Shown here: piece after piece, positions 8,643-17,732 of the stretch
Position numbering within the stretch: the stretch's first letter is position 1
Layout: every line of letters begins with the position of its first letter
Source: Brucella sp. 21LCYQ03
Lineage (GTDB): Bacteria > Pseudomonadota > Alphaproteobacteria > Rhizobiales > Rhizobiaceae
DNA length: 64,000 nucleotides
Direction: 5' to 3'
Assembly: GCF_023554105.1 (NCBI RefSeq)
Contig: NZ_JAMJWE010000003.1
Span: 1-64,000 of the forward strand
Translations under genes and position numbers: made by a program
Notes under the pieces: generated by a model
What the model was told of the DNA's origin: nothing
Databases searched by the model: none
What the model saw: only the letters and a program-made list of their open reading frames with translations

Positions 8643-9047
8643 ATGGCCCGCGTCACCGTTGAGGACTGCGTAGATAAGGTCGAGAACCGCTTTGAACTGG
8701 TTCTTTTGGCCGGTCACCGTGCTCGCCAGATCTCCCAGGGCGCTCAGATCACTATTGATCGCGACAATGATAAAAACCCTGTTGTTGCTCTGCGCGAAAT
8801 CGCTGACGAAACACTTTCACCAGATGATCTTAAAGAAGATCTGATTCATTCGCTTCAGAAACATGTTGAAGTTGATGAGCCAGAAGCTGCGGCACCTGTT
8901 CTTCTGGCCGATGCTTCTGACGCTCTGGCTGAAGGCATTGCTGAGGCTGGTGAAGATGACGTCGTCACTTTCGACCGCATGTCGGAAGAAGAGCTTCTTG
9001 CTGGTATTGAAGGTCTTGTTGCACCTGAGAAGAACGACGACTTCTAA
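8643..9047 (+). CDS. rpoZ: DNA-directed RNA polymerase omega subunit
   Basis: 134 residues, the long alphaproteobacterial form. The N-terminus [13 protein letters not shown], then [17 protein letters not shown] and [11 protein letters not shown] are the conserved omega core that clamps the beta' subunit. The C-terminal half is acidic (about residues 70-134), as usual in Rhizobiales. It lies directly upstream of rsh, the same neighbour as in most proteobacteria (rpoZ-spoT). Omega is also part of a ppGpp site of RNA polymerase in E. coli. A terminator follows, so the two genes are probably transcribed separately. Confidence 0.97.
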   Translation: MARVTVEDCVDKVENRFELVLLAGHRARQISQGAQITIDRDNDKNPVVALREIADETLSPDDLKEDLIHSLQKHVEVDEPEAAAPVLLADASDALAEGIAEAGEDDVVTFDRMSEEELLAGIEGLVAPEKNDDF

Positions 9048-9073
9048 TCGTCCGTCTGATACCCAATGTTTTG

Positions 9074-9111
9074 TGCGCTGTAGCCTGATAAGGTTGCAGC
9101 GTATATTTTTA
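9074..9111 (+). terminator. terminator of rpoZ
   Basis: A 12-bp stem (TGCGCTGTAGCC / GGTTGCAGCGTA, three G-U pairs) with a 6-base loop is followed by TATTTTTAT. It starts 26 bases after the rpoZ stop. Confidence 0.7.
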
Positions 9112-9294
9112 TCTGTCTGCATAGCGATTTTGGGGCTTTTAAGTCACAGCTAAGTGCTTTCAATGACGAATTCGCCTGAAAATTAAGCCTGTTTTCAGAA
9201 AGCAGGTTCAGAAACTCATAAAATAATCTATTTTTTAGCGAGTTTTGGTCAGAGTGACCGCTGTTTATGCGTGTGATGTGAGGAGTTTCTGTAG

Positions 9295-11541
9295 ATGATG
9301 CGCCAATATGAGCTTGTGGAGCGTGTGCAGCGATACAAGCCTGACGTGAATGAGGCGCTTCTTAATAAGGCATATGTTTATGCCATGCAGAAGCACGGAA
9401 GTCAGAAACGCGCATCCGGCGACCCGTATTTTTCGCACCCGCTTGAAGTCGCAGCTATTCTCACAGACATGCATCTGGATGAAGCAACCATCGCGATTGC
9501 ACTGCTGCATGACACGATTGAAGACACCACTGCGACGCGGCAGGAAATTGATCAGCTTTTCGGACCGGAAATTGGCAAGCTTGTCGACGGTCTAACCAAG
9601 CTTAAAAAGCTAGACTTGGTTTCCAAAAAGGCCGTACAGGCAGAAAACCTGCGCAAGCTGTTGCTTGCTATTTCTGAAGACGTGCGCGTATTGCTGGTTA
9701 AGCTTGCTGATCGCTTGCACAACATGCGCACGCTTGGTGTGATGCGCGAAGATAAGCGTCTGCGCATCGCCGAAGAAACCATGGATATTTATGCGCCGCT
9801 CGCTGGCCGCATGGGTATGCAGGATACGCGCGAAGAACTCGAAGAGTTAGCGTTTCGCTACATCAACCCGGATGCGTGGCGTGCGGTTACTGACAGGCTT
9901 GCAGAGCTTCTTGAGAAGAACCGTGGGCTTCTACAGAAAATTGAAGAAGACCTTTCGGAAATCTTTCAAAAGAACGGCATTAAGGCGAGCGTTAAAAGCC
10001 GCCAGAAGAAGCCCTGGTCTGTTTTCCGTAAGATGGAAACTAAGGGGCTGTCATTCGAGCAGCTTTCCGATATTTTCGGTTTCCGTGTCATGGTGGAATC
10101 GACGCAGGATTGCTACCGCGCGCTTGGTCTGATCCACACCACCTGGTCGATGGTTCCGGGCCGGTTCAAAGATTACATTTCGACGCCAAAGCAAAACGAT
10201 TATCGTTCGCTGCATACGACAATCATCGGTCCGTCTCGCCAGCGTATTGAATTGCAGATTCGCACGCGCATGATGGATGAAATTGCTGAATTCGGCGTTG
10301 CAGCCCATTCTATCTATAAAGACCGCGGTAGCGCCAACAATCCTCATCAGATTTCGACAGAGACCAATGCTTATGCATGGCTTCGCCAAACGATTGAACA
10401 GCTTTCCGAGGGCGATAATCCGGAAGAGTTTCTGGAACATACCAAACTGGAACTGTTTCAGGATCAGGTCTTTTGCTTCACGCCGAAGGGTAGGCTTATT
10501 GCTTTGCCACGCGGCGCAACGCCAATCGATTTTGCCTATGCCGTTCACACCGACATCGGTGATAGTTGCGTCGGTGCCAAGGTCAATGGCCGCATTATGC
10601 CATTGATGACTGAGCTCAAAAATGGTGATGAAGTCGATATCATCCGCTCGAAGGCTCAGGTGCCTCCTGCCGCGTGGGAATCGCTTGTGGCAACAGGTAA
10701 GGCTCGTGCGGCGATCCGTCGTGCCACACGTTCGGCTGTTCGCAAGCAGTACTCGGGTCTCGGCATGCGCATTCTGGAACGTGCTTTTGAGCGTGCCGGA
10801 AAACCATTCAGCAAAGACATACTTAAACCGTGCTTGCCACGATTGGCACGCAAAGAAGTTGAAGATGTTCTGGCCGCAGTCGGTCGCGGTGAACTTCCTT
10901 CGACCGATGTTGTGAAAGCTGTTTATCCTGACTATCAGGATACGCGTGTTACGACACAGAATAGTCCTGCGAAAACCGGCGAAAAAGGCTGGTTTAACAT
11001 TCAGAATGCTGCGGGCATGATTTTCAAGGTGCCGGAAGGTTCTGAAGGTGCACATGAGGCCGCTGCAGATACGGGTGAGAAACCGAAACGCAAAGCAGTG
11101 CCTATTCGTGGTACAAATTCGGATTTGCCGGTGCGCTTTGCGCCGGAAGGTGCGGTTCCCGGTGACCGCATTGTCGGCATCATGCAGCCCGGTGCAGGTA
11201 TTACGATTTACCCAATCCAGTCACCTGCCTTAACGGCATATGACGATCAACCAGAGCGTTGGATTGACGTGCGCTGGGATATTGACGAGGGGATGCACGA
11301 GCGCTTCCCTGCGCGCATCAGTGTCTCGGCAATCAATTCGCCGGGTTCACTTGCTGAAATTGCGCAGATTGCAGCGGCAAATGATGCCAATATTCATAAT
11401 CTCTCGATGGTGCGGACTGCGCCTGATTTTACCGAAATGATTATTGACGTTGAAGTGTGGGATCTTAAACATCTCAACCGCATCATTTCTCAATTGAAGG
11501 AAAGCACGAGCGTCAGCGGCGCAACACGTGTGAATGGATAG
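9295..11541 (+). CDS. rsh: bifunctional (p)ppGpp synthetase/hydrolase (Rsh)
   Basis: 748 residues, the single long RelA/SpoT homologue usual in Rhizobiales. Order of domains: HD hydrolase (about 25-175) with His49 and HDTIED at 72-77; RelA/SpoT synthetase (about 235-345) with [10 protein letters not shown] and [12 protein letters not shown] (about 390-450) with [20 protein letters not shown]; an alpha-helical region; and a C-terminal ACT domain (about 670-748). The intact HDxxED suggests that hydrolysis is active, so the enzyme should both make and degrade (p)ppGpp during the stringent response. An ATG at 9298 is an alternative start one codon in. The stop is 5 bases before pyrE, which points to co-transcription. 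Confidence 0.97.
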   Translation: MMRQYELVERVQRYKPDVNEALLNKAYVYAMQKHGSQKRASGDPYFSHPLEVAAILTDMHLDEATIAIALLHDTIEDTTATRQEIDQLFGPEIGKLVDGLTKLKKLDLVSKKAVQAENLRKLLLAISEDVRVLLVKLADRLHNMRTLGVMREDKRLRIAEETMDIYAPLAGRMGMQDTREELEELAFRYINPDAWRAVTDRLAELLEKNRGLLQKIEEDLSEIFQKNGIKASVKSRQKKPWSVFRKMETKGLSFEQLSDIFGFRVMVESTQDCYRALGLIHTTWSMVPGRFKDYISTPKQNDYRSLHTTIIGPSRQRIELQIRTRMMDEIAEFGVAAHSIYKDRGSANNPHQISTETNAYAWLRQTIEQLSEGDNPEEFLEHTKLELFQDQVFCFTPKGRLIALPRGATPIDFAYAVHTDIGDSCVGAKVNGRIMPLMTELKNGDEVDIIRSKAQVPPAAWESLVATGKARAAIRRATRSAVRKQYSGLGMRILERAFERAGKPFSKDILKPCLPRLARKEVEDVLAAVGRGELPSTDVVKAVYPDYQDTRVTTQNSPAKTGEKGWFNIQNAAGMIFKVPEGSEGAHEAAADTGEKPKRKAVPIRGTNSDLPVRFAPEGAVPGDRIVGIMQPGAGITIYPIQSPALTAYDDQPERWIDVRWDIDEGMHERFPARISVSAINSPGSLAEIAQIAAANDANIHNLSMVRTAPDFTEMIIDVEVWDLKHLNRIISQLKESTSVSGATRVNG

Positions 11542-11546
11542 GCAAA

Positions 11547-12125
11547 ATGAAAACTGAAGACGTTCTTGGTGTTTTCCGCGAAGCGGGAGCAATTCTCGAA
11601 GGCCATTTTATTCTGACATCCGGCCTTCGGAGTCCTGTGTTTTTGCAGAAAGCACGCGTTTTTATGCATGCCGATATGACTGAGAAGCTTTGCAAGGCCT
11701 TAGCGGAAAAAATCAAGGCGGCTGATCTTGGACAGATCGACTATGTGGTTGGTCCGGCGATCGGCGGCCTTATTCCGTCATACGAAACCTCACGTCATCT
11801 CGGTGTGCCATCGGTATGGGTTGAGCGTGAGAATGGCACCTTCCGTTTGCGTCGCTTCGACGTGCCAAAAGGTTCGCGTGTTGTGATCGTGGAAGACATT
11901 GTCACAACCGGCCTGTCGATTCGCGAAACCATCGATTGCATGAAAGATATAGGCATCGAAGTGGTGGCTGCTGCCTGTATCGTTGATCGCTCGGCAGGCA
12001 AGGCCGACGTCGGAACGAAGCTTATCGCGCTCGCAGAATATGAAGTGCCAGCCTATTCGCCCGATAATCTTCCGCCAGAACTCGCTGCAATTCCTGCAAT
12101 AAAGCCGGGTAGCCGTAATATTTAA
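11547..12125 (+). CDS. pyrE: orotate phosphoribosyltransferase
   Basis: 192 residues. It converts orotate and PRPP to orotidine 5'-monophosphate in pyrimidine synthesis. The PRPP-binding signature is [13 protein letters not shown] at about 111-123, preceded by [14 protein letters not shown]. It starts 5 bases after the rsh stop. An rsh-pyrE pair places nucleotide synthesis behind the stringent-response gene. It is followed by a hairpin at 12145-12178. Confidence 0.95.
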   Translation: MKTEDVLGVFREAGAILEGHFILTSGLRSPVFLQKARVFMHADMTEKLCKALAEKIKAADLGQIDYVVGPAIGGLIPSYETSRHLGVPSVWVERENGTFRLRRFDVPKGSRVVIVEDIVTTGLSIRETIDCMKDIGIEVVAAACIVDRSAGKADVGTKLIALAEYEVPAYSPDNLPPELAAIPAIKPGSRNI

Positions 12126-12144
12126 GCATTTTTCTCAGTGATTC

Positions 12145-12178
12145 CGACGCAACGTGGTGTAATTTACACCCTGCGTCG
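12145..12178. terminator. hairpin after pyrE (possible terminator without T run)
   Basis: An outer 7-bp stem (CGACGCA / TGCGTCG) encloses an inner perfect stem (GGTGTAA / TTACACC). It begins 20 bases after the pyrE stop. No T run follows, so it may act as an mRNA 3'-end stabiliser or a Rho-assisted end rather than an intrinsic terminator. Confidence 0.5.
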
Positions 12179-12218
12179 AAATTGCGCTTTGCGGTATTTG
12201 TTTGTCACCCTTAATTTA

Positions 12219-12248
12219 GGGGGACGAGCACAGATACGCTCATCCCCC
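12219..12248 (+). promoter_or_regulatory. leader hairpin immediately upstream of fnrN
   Basis: GGGGGA-C-GAGC, an 8-base loop, then GCTC-A-TCCCCC: a 10-bp stem broken by one mismatch. It ends 16 bases before the GTG start codon of fnrN. It is G/C-rich and stable and has no T run, so a role in translation or mRNA stability is more likely than termination. Confidence 0.45.
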
Positions 12249-12264
12249 AATCTAGGAACTTGCT

Positions 12265-13014
12265 GTGGCTGTTGCCCCGCTTATTTTCGATCAAAAATCT
12301 CCTTACAGGGCTCCTTGTGGCGTTTGTGTTGATTGCGATATACGCCGCATGGCCGTTTGCTCTGCGCTTGATGATGGCGATCTGGGTGCGCTTGAAGCTA
12401 TCATGACGTCCAAGAAGCTCGACGCCAATGAGATGCTGGTCGAGGAGGGCGATCCGAAACGCCGCGTTTTCAGCCTCACGTCCGGAATGCTGCGTATTTA
12501 CACGTCTTTGCCAGATGGTCGTCGCCAGATTGCAGGTTTTCTTGTTCCGGGAGACTATCTGGGCCTTGCTGATGATGAGGTTTACTCTCAATCGGCTGAA
12601 GCGGTTACTCCATCTGTCCTTTGTGCATTTTCAACAAAGGAAATGGATGGTTTGATGGATAGGTTTCCAAAGCTGAAAGAGCGTCTCTATCAGATGACGC
12701 GCGAAGCGTTGCGTACCGCACGCGATAATCAACTGGTTCTAGGTCGTTTAGCACCTGTCGAAAAGCTTGCCAGCTTCCTTCTCGTTCTCGCTGCACGTAC
12801 CGAAAAGCGCGGCGGCAAGACGAACCTCGTGCATCTGTCGATGAACCGTACCGACATTGCTGATTACCTCGGCCTGACGATTGAAACAGTGAGCCGCAGC
12901 TTCACCAAGCTGAAAACACAAGGCCTCATTCAGTTGATCGATTCCAATACCGTCGAGATACTCTCCAGACGTTCGCTCGCTTCGGTAGCGGGCATCGATC
13001 CGGAAAATATTTGA
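12265..13014 (+). CDS. fnrN: FNR/CRP-family oxygen-responsive transcriptional regulator FnrN
   Basis: 249 residues from a GTG start. The N-terminus carries Cys18, Cys21, Cys24 and Cys32 (PCGVCVDCD ... VC), and Cys121 lies in the effector domain. This pattern fits the oxygen-labile [4Fe-4S] cluster of FNR and rhizobial FnrN. A cyclic-nucleotide-binding-like domain covers about 38-150, and a winged helix-turn-helix about 175-235 (RTDIADYLGLTIETVSRSF), with the E-x2-SR contact residues that read TTGAT half-sites. It should activate micro-oxic genes when the cluster is intact. A perfect FNR box lies 25 bases past its stop, in front of hemN. Confidence 0.93.
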   Translation: MAVAPLIFDQKSPYRAPCGVCVDCDIRRMAVCSALDDGDLGALEAIMTSKKLDANEMLVEEGDPKRRVFSLTSGMLRIYTSLPDGRRQIAGFLVPGDYLGLADDEVYSQSAEAVTPSVLCAFSTKEMDGLMDRFPKLKERLYQMTREALRTARDNQLVLGRLAPVEKLASFLLVLAARTEKRGGKTNLVHLSMNRTDIADYLGLTIETVSRSFTKLKTQGLIQLIDSNTVEILSRRSLASVAGIDPENI

Positions 13015-13039
13015 TCCCAACTTCTTTGTTTTAGTTTCG

Positions 13040-13081
13040 TTGATTTAAATCAATGAACGTTGCCGGAATGCCCTCTACATC
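13040..13081 (+). promoter_or_regulatory. FNR box (anaerobox) with class II promoter before the small ORF and hemN
   Basis: TTGATTTAAATCAA at 13040-13053 matches the FNR consensus TTGAT-N4-ATCAA without a mismatch. In class II FNR promoters the box centre is at -41.5, which would put the start of transcription near 13088. A TATAAT-like TACATC at 13076-13081 sits where the -10 box should be. This strongly supports direct activation of the downstream genes by the FnrN encoded next door. Confidence 0.85.
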
Positions 13082-13097
13082 TGATCGTGCAAGTTGA

Positions 13098-13119
13098 GGC
13101 AGCGTATTTAACCGCTGCC
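13098..13119 (+). repeat. hairpin in the leader of the small ORF/hemN transcript
   Basis: A perfect 7-bp inverted repeat GGCAGCG / CGCTGCC with an 8-base loop begins about 10 bases after the predicted transcription start. It could protect the 5' end of the mRNA. No T run follows. Confidence 0.4.
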
Positions 13120-13140
13120 CAATGATAACGAGGTGATCAG

Positions 13141-13305
13141 GTGTCGTTGTGGCTGGCAATAATCATATCCGCTGTCATGTGTGTGGGCTTCCTTGCCCCA
13201 TCATGTCTGCTTGCCCAGCAGAATGCCCGTCTTCGTCCAGTGCGCGTAAAGGTGAGAAGCTCTCGCCAGATCGTCAGGAGCGGGGAGCGCAATTATCATG
13301 CATGA
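13141..13305 (+). CDS. 54-residue small membrane or secreted protein upstream of hemN (hypothetical)
   Basis: A GTG-started ORF with a GAGG ribosome-binding site about 9 bases upstream. Its stop codon overlaps the hemN start region (hemN begins at 13298), so translation would be coupled. Residues 3-24 are hydrophobic (LWLAIIISAVMCVGFLA) and end in a signal-peptidase-like SCLLAQ, followed by a strongly basic segment (RLRPVRVKVRSSRQIVR). It lies downstream of the FNR box, so it should be induced at low oxygen together with hemN. I do not recognise a family. Coding status is inferred from the ribosome-binding site, overlap and hydropathy. Confidence 0.45.
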   Translation: MSLWLAIIISAVMCVGFLAPSCLLAQQNARLRPVRVKVRSSRQIVRSGERNYHA

Positions 13306-14632
13306 AGATACGATAAGACGTTATGCGGCGCTGGCCGTTCCCCGTTATACTTCGTTTCCAACGGCTGTGGATTTCACACCGACGACTGCAGACAGCACAA
13401 AACGCTGGTTGCGTCAGATCGGTCCGGAAGAAAGCGTTTCGCTTTATATCCATGTGCCGTACTGCAAAGAGATTTGCCACTATTGTGGCTGCCATTCAAA
13501 AATGGCCGTCCGCGAGGATGTTATCGAGAATTTTGTAATCGCTCTTCTGAGCGAAATTGAAACTGTAAGCGCAAGTCTGACGGCACGTCCGCAAGTCGTA
13601 CACTTACATTGGGGCGGGGGCACCCCTTCTATTCTGCACGCAACGCAGTTCAAACGGATTGTGGCGGCACTTGCGCTGGCGTTTGATTTCCATCCGGATA
13701 TGGAACATGCGATTGAGCTTGATCCGCGTACAGTCAATCCAATTCTGGCAAAGACCTTGTCATTGATGGGCGTTAACCGCGCAAGTCTCGGCGTGCAGGA
13801 TGTTAATGCTGATGTGCAGAAAGCTATCGGCCGTGTGCAGCCAATTGAAACTGTTGCAAGAGCTGCAGCATTGCTTCGCGAAGTCGGTATCAACAGGCTC
13901 AATTTCGATCTGATTTATGGTCTGCCGCTTCAGACTGTCACCAGTCTGCGTGAGACCTGCGAACGTGTGATGGAGATGAAGCCGGATCGCATTGCCTGCT
14001 TCGGCTATGCACATCTGCCGCAGCGTCGTGCCAATCAGCGATTGATTGACGAAAGCATTCTGCCAGACGCAGACGAACGTTTTGCGCAGGCAAGCGCTGT
14101 CGCTGAAAGCTTTATCAGCCATGGCTATCAGGCTGTGGGTATCGACCACTTTGCTTTGCCAGATGATACGCTGGCGATTGCTGCTGAAAATGGCACGCTG
14201 CATCGTAATTTTCAGGGCTACACGACAGATCGTTGCAATACGCTGATTGGTTTTGGCCCGTCGTCCATTTCGCAATATCCGGGGGGATATACGCAGAATA
14301 TTTCTGATGTGGGGCAATACAGTAAGCGTGTTGGGGCGGGGGATTTTGCAACGGTGCGTGGTTACACGATGCGGGACAGTGATCGTCAGCGTGCCGGAAT
14401 TATTACGGCGCTCATGTGTAACTTCCGCGTTGATCTCAATACCGCGGCACCTGGTGTTGAGTTTTCTGACGAACTAGCTCTGTTGCGTCCGCTGGTGGCT
14501 GATGGGCTGGTGGAAGTACAGAACGGTGTCATCACTGCGACAGAAGATGGCAAACCGCTGATCCGGCTCGTTGCTGCAACATTTGATGAGTTTCGCAGAG
14601 AAACGATGCACGGCTTCAGTTTCGCCGTGTGA
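13298..14632 (+). CDS. hemN: oxygen-independent coproporphyrinogen III dehydrogenase
   Basis: 444 residues. A radical-SAM enzyme that decarboxylates coproporphyrinogen III to protoporphyrinogen IX without oxygen. The cluster motif CxxxCxxC is Cys56-Cys60-Cys63 (VPYCKEICHYCGC), with the extra Cys65 typical of true HemN. Further hallmarks are WGGGTPS, SLGVQD and INRLNFDLIYGLP. Length and motifs place it with HemN/HemZ rather than the shorter HemW. Expression should follow FnrN through the upstream FNR box, letting heme synthesis continue when HemF fails for lack of oxygen. Confidence 0.95.
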   Translation: MHEDTIRRYAALAVPRYTSFPTAVDFTPTTADSTKRWLRQIGPEESVSLYIHVPYCKEICHYCGCHSKMAVREDVIENFVIALLSEIETVSASLTARPQVVHLHWGGGTPSILHATQFKRIVAALALAFDFHPDMEHAIELDPRTVNPILAKTLSLMGVNRASLGVQDVNADVQKAIGRVQPIETVARAAALLREVGINRLNFDLIYGLPLQTVTSLRETCERVMEMKPDRIACFGYAHLPQRRANQRLIDESILPDADERFAQASAVAESFISHGYQAVGIDHFALPDDTLAIAAENGTLHRNFQGYTTDRCNTLIGFGPSSISQYPGGYTQNISDVGQYSKRVGAGDFATVRGYTMRDSDRQRAGIITALMCNFRVDLNTAAPGVEFSDELALLRPLVADGLVEVQNGVITATEDGKPLIRLVAATFDEFRRETMHGFSFAV

Positions 14633-14642
14633 GAAAGAATAA

Positions 14643-14675
14643 GCGCATGTTGCAGATCAATACCGCAACATGCGC
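14643..14675. repeat. inverted repeat just after hemN
   Basis: Perfect 11-bp arms GCGCATGTTGC / GCAACATGCGC with an 11-base loop, starting 11 bases after the hemN stop. There is no T run. A degenerate copy of the same hairpin follows acpS at 18133-18160, so this looks like a repeated 3'-end element rather than a simple terminator. Confidence 0.6.
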
Positions 14676-14800
14676 CAGAACAAAGAAATAGAGTTGATAA
14701 TCCTCTATTTCAGAGCTGCCGCTGCACCGGGCCGTCAAAAGGTCAGTGGCTCAGGAGCACCGTTCGTTGGGGGATGAGCGGTGCTCCACTTTTTTCTGAA

Positions 14801-14845
14801 GCATGTCGCGGAAAAGTGGAAACCGGTTTTCCGATGACGACACGC
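14801..14845. repeat. dispersed 45-bp palindromic repeat, copy A
   Basis: It begins GCATGTCGCGGAAAAGTGG and ends CGACACGC, with inner arms GGAAAA / TTTTCC around ACCGG. It differs from copy B (26818-26862) at only a few positions. It lies between hemN and the convergent MFS gene, 14 bases past the MFS stop codon. Confidence 0.8.
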
Positions 14846-14858
14846 TTTATACTTTGTT

Positions 14859-16064
14859 TTATCGGGCCTTCTGCATTTTCGGCAGGAAGATTGTTAACAG
14901 GCCGAGAAGCGGCAGATACGAGCAGATCTTATAGACAAACTCGATGCTTGTACGGTCAGCAACAATCCCAAGCAGCGCTGCTGCGATGCCAGCGACACCG
15001 AATGCTAGCCCAAAGAACAATCCGGAGACCATGCCAACGCGTCCGGGCAACAATTCTTGTGCGAACACAATGATTGCCGGGAAAGCCGAAGCCAACACAA
15101 AGCCGATAATGATCGTCAGAACTGCTGTTACTTCCAGATTTGCATAAGGTAGAGCCAGTGTGAAAGGCACGATACCGAGGATCGATACCCAGATCACAGT
15201 GCGCGTGCCGATTTTATCGCCGATAGGGCCACCAACAATCGTTCCGGCTGCAACGGCACCAAGGAACAAGAACAGCAGCAACTGCGATCCCTGAACGGTC
15301 ACACCAAAATGGCTGATCGTATAAAAGGTGTAATAGCTGGTCAGGCTGGCCATATAGACATATTTGGTGAAGATCAGCATGGCGAGAACGGAGATTGCCA
15401 TGATCACGGTCTTGCGTGGCAGTGGTAGAGTTGTGTCGGCCTTGGGCTTGCTTCTGTTGGCGATATTGTGCTGGTTGTACCAGTTGCCGACATACCAAAG
15501 CAGCGCCATGCCGATCAGTGCGGCGATTGAAAACCACGATACGCTGGATTGACCGAAGGGCAGCACGATGAAAGCTGCAAGCAATGGTCCGATCGATGAG
15601 CCGAAATTGCCGCCAACCTGAAACATTGACTGCGCGAAACCATGGCGCCCGCCTGATGCAAGACGTGCCACACGTGCGGCTTCGGGATGGAATACCGACG
15701 AACCAAAGCCGATGAATGCAGCGCCAAGCAGCAGGAACGTATAGTGATGTGCTGTTGCAAGCAGGATCAGACCAACCAGTGTGCAGCCCATGCCGAACGG
15801 CAATGAGTAAGGCATCGGACGACGATCTGTATAAATGCCGACGATAGGCTGTAGGATCGAAGCGGTCACCTGAAAGGTAAATGTGAGCAAGCCAATCTGC
15901 CAGAACGATAGGCTGTAATTGTCCTTCAACATTGGATAAATCGCTGGAAGCAGCGACTGCATCATGTCGTTGAGGAAATGGCCCATGCTTGTGGCCAGAA
16001 TAATTGCGAGAACCGTATTGTTCGCCGCACTGTTTGATGGCTGCTCGGCAGCACTCGTGCTCAT
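14859..16064 (-). CDS. MFS transporter, fosmidomycin-resistance (Fsr) type
   Basis: 401 residues from the ATG at 16064; a GTG-like longer start would add 14 residues without support. About twelve membrane segments. The N-terminal GHFLNDMMQSLLPAIYPMLK and the following FWQIGLLTFTFQVTASILQP are hallmarks of the Fsr branch of the major facilitator superfamily, whose E. coli member exports fosmidomycin. It sits in the inner membrane as a proton-coupled exporter. The natural substrate here is unknown. It is transcribed divergently from an AraC-family gene with a cupin sensor domain, which is the obvious candidate regulator. Confidence 0.88.
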   Translation of the reverse strand: MSTSAAEQPSNSAANNTVLAIILATSMGHFLNDMMQSLLPAIYPMLKDNYSLSFWQIGLLTFTFQVTASILQPIVGIYTDRRPMPYSLPFGMGCTLVGLILLATAHHYTFLLLGAAFIGFGSSVFHPEAARVARLASGGRHGFAQSMFQVGGNFGSSIGPLLAAFIVLPFGQSSVSWFSIAALIGMALLWYVGNWYNQHNIANRSKPKADTTLPLPRKTVIMAISVLAMLIFTKYVYMASLTSYYTFYTISHFGVTVQGSQLLLFLFLGAVAAGTIVGGPIGDKIGTRTVIWVSILGIVPFTLALPYANLEVTAVLTIIIGFVLASAFPAIIVFAQELLPGRVGMVSGLFFGLAFGVAGIAAALLGIVADRTSIEFVYKICSYLPLLGLLTIFLPKMQKAR

Positions 16065-16237
16065 AGTCCTACTCCGAAGATAATTTGGAACGGGTTTTTC
16101 CCGCAAAGTTGTGAGGTTAGCTCTGAAAACAAATTCGCATATTTTCGAATATTTCTAACCTGACCATCTAATAATCATATTGTTTCGCGCCTGCTTTCGT
16201 GATTTGGTCCATTACTTTCGAGAGTGGGCCAAAGCAG

Positions 16238-17116
16238 ATGAAGTCGAAATCGCCGCCAGGGCTTTTATTGCCGAACAGTGAGGACCTGCAAAAGTTCCAC
16301 GAACAGCGTATTGATATGCTGGAACACCTTGAGGGGCCGGTCATTGCCTTGCCGACAAAGTATCCCGATGGCTATTTTGTACCGCAGCATAGCCATAGCC
16401 GGGCGCAGCTTTTATGTGCTTCGCAAGGTGTGGTCCTAGTCACCACGGATGAGGGGCGCTGGATGATCCCCGGTGATCATGCGATGTGGATTCCTGCGGG
16501 CGTAAAGCATTCGGTCGAGATTGTCGGCGATGTCTTTATGCGTTCCATCTACATTGCGGTTGACGTCATCTCAGGTGTGCCAGATCATCTTCATGTGGTT
16601 GGCCTGACGGATCTGATGCGCTGTCTGATTATCGATGCAACTTCGGTCGACAGTATCCCAGAGCCGGGAACCAGAGATGCGTTGGTGATTGAACTCATCC
16701 TCAGAGATTTGCATAGGCTACCACAAAGATCGCTTGGTTTGCCCTTTCCGGCAGATGTTCGGCTGCAAAAGCTTTGTCGCGATTTTGTAAAAGCACCCTT
16801 AGCACGTGCGACGATTGATGACTGGGCGGACAAGATGGCGATGAGCAGACGTTCTTTCACGCGTCATTTTCAGCGTGAAACGGGCGTTAGCCTTTCAGTC
16901 TGGCGTCAGCAGGCCTGCCTTTTTGCAGCTGTTCCTCGCCTGACTGAAGGGGAGGCGGTAACAAGCGTGGCGCTTGATCTTGGATATGACAGCGTGTCTG
17001 CTTTTACGACAATGTTTCGCCGTATGCTGGGTGTATCGCCGAAGTTCTATTTGCCACGTATGCATACGGCGTCTGTTGAAGATCGTGATAAACTGTCTTC
17101 CGCAATGGTTGAATAA
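16238..17116 (+). CDS. AraC-family transcriptional regulator with N-terminal cupin domain
   Basis: 292 residues from the ATG at 16238; a GTG at 16199 would add 13 residues. Residues about 25-115 form a cupin sensor (YFVPQHSHSRAQLLCA, MIPGDHAMWIPAGVKHSVE). Residues 195-285 hold two helix-turn-helix motifs (TIDDWADKMAMSRRSFTRHF and SVALDLGYDSVSAFTTMFRR) ending in GVSPKFY, the AraC signature. It is divergent from the MFS exporter gene with a 173-base shared control region, so local control of that gene is likely. No ligand can be deduced. Confidence 0.88.
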   Translation: MKSKSPPGLLLPNSEDLQKFHEQRIDMLEHLEGPVIALPTKYPDGYFVPQHSHSRAQLLCASQGVVLVTTDEGRWMIPGDHAMWIPAGVKHSVEIVGDVFMRSIYIAVDVISGVPDHLHVVGLTDLMRCLIIDATSVDSIPEPGTRDALVIELILRDLHRLPQRSLGLPFPADVRLQKLCRDFVKAPLARATIDDWADKMAMSRRSFTRHFQRETGVSLSVWRQQACLFAAVPRLTEGEAVTSVALDLGYDSVSAFTTMFRRMLGVSPKFYLPRMHTASVEDRDKLSSAMVE

Positions 17117-17156
17117 TAACAATTGTCTCGATGCATCGAGCGCAGTATGAGAAGCC

Positions 17157-17732
17157 ATGTTGTTTCAACGCCGAAATCCTCCGACCCGCCGTGAGCGTCT
17201 TAGAACGCTGGTTTGGCCGCGCCGCTCTTTTGCTCGCTCGTTTAAGTATGGCGGCAAGCGCGTGCTGCGCATCACTGCGTCACCCCATGCGGTTGCTGCA
17301 GGGTTGGCTGTTGGCGTCTTTTCGGCTTTCACACCGTTTTTCGGCTTTCATCTCATCATAGCGATTGTTTTGGCTTATTTTCTTGCTGGAAACATTGCTG
17401 CCGCAGCTCTTGGCACCACGCTTGCCAATCCGATCACGCTTCCGTTCATCTGGGGCAGCACCTACGAACTCGGACGCTTTGTAATCAGCGGAGATATTGA
17501 AAGCGCTCCACCATTGCATCTCGGCCATGCGTTGCAAACGATGAAGTTTGGTGAAGTCTGGACGCCTTTGCTCAAGCCAATGTTGTTCGGATCGACAATC
17601 CTTGGAGCCATTTTTGCTGTGATTGCCTATTTCGTTACACGGTTTGCGGTCACTGCATTTCGTCGGCGCAGGCTAGAGCGGCTTGCCGCAAAACATAATA
17701 TGGCCGGCAAGCGGGAGCCGCAGAAAACATGA
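17157..17732 (+). CDS. DUF2062 membrane protein
   Basis: 191 residues. The family motif is clear: [20 protein letters not shown] followed by [17 protein letters not shown] and [13 protein letters not shown]. There are three or four membrane segments between residues 45 and 165 and basic cytoplasmic ends ([16 protein letters not shown] at the start, [12 protein letters not shown] at the end). Biochemical role is unknown. It overlaps acpS by four bases (ATGA), so the two are translationally coupled, and the acpS-lepB-rnc-era line follows. Confidence 0.85.
   Translation: MLFQRRNPPTRRERLRTLVWPRRSFARSFKYGGKRVLRITASPHAVAAGLAVGVFSAFTPFFGFHLIIAIVLAYFLAGNIAAAALGTTLANPITLPFIWGSTYELGRFVISGDIESAPPLHLGHALQTMKFGEVWTPLLKPMLFGSTILGAIFAVIAYFVTRFAVTAFRRRRLERLAAKHNMAGKREPQKT

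Noticed and set aside
10051-11055. 334-codon ORF on the minus strand
   Set aside because: Fully antisense to rsh, with no motif, and no ribosome-binding site of note.
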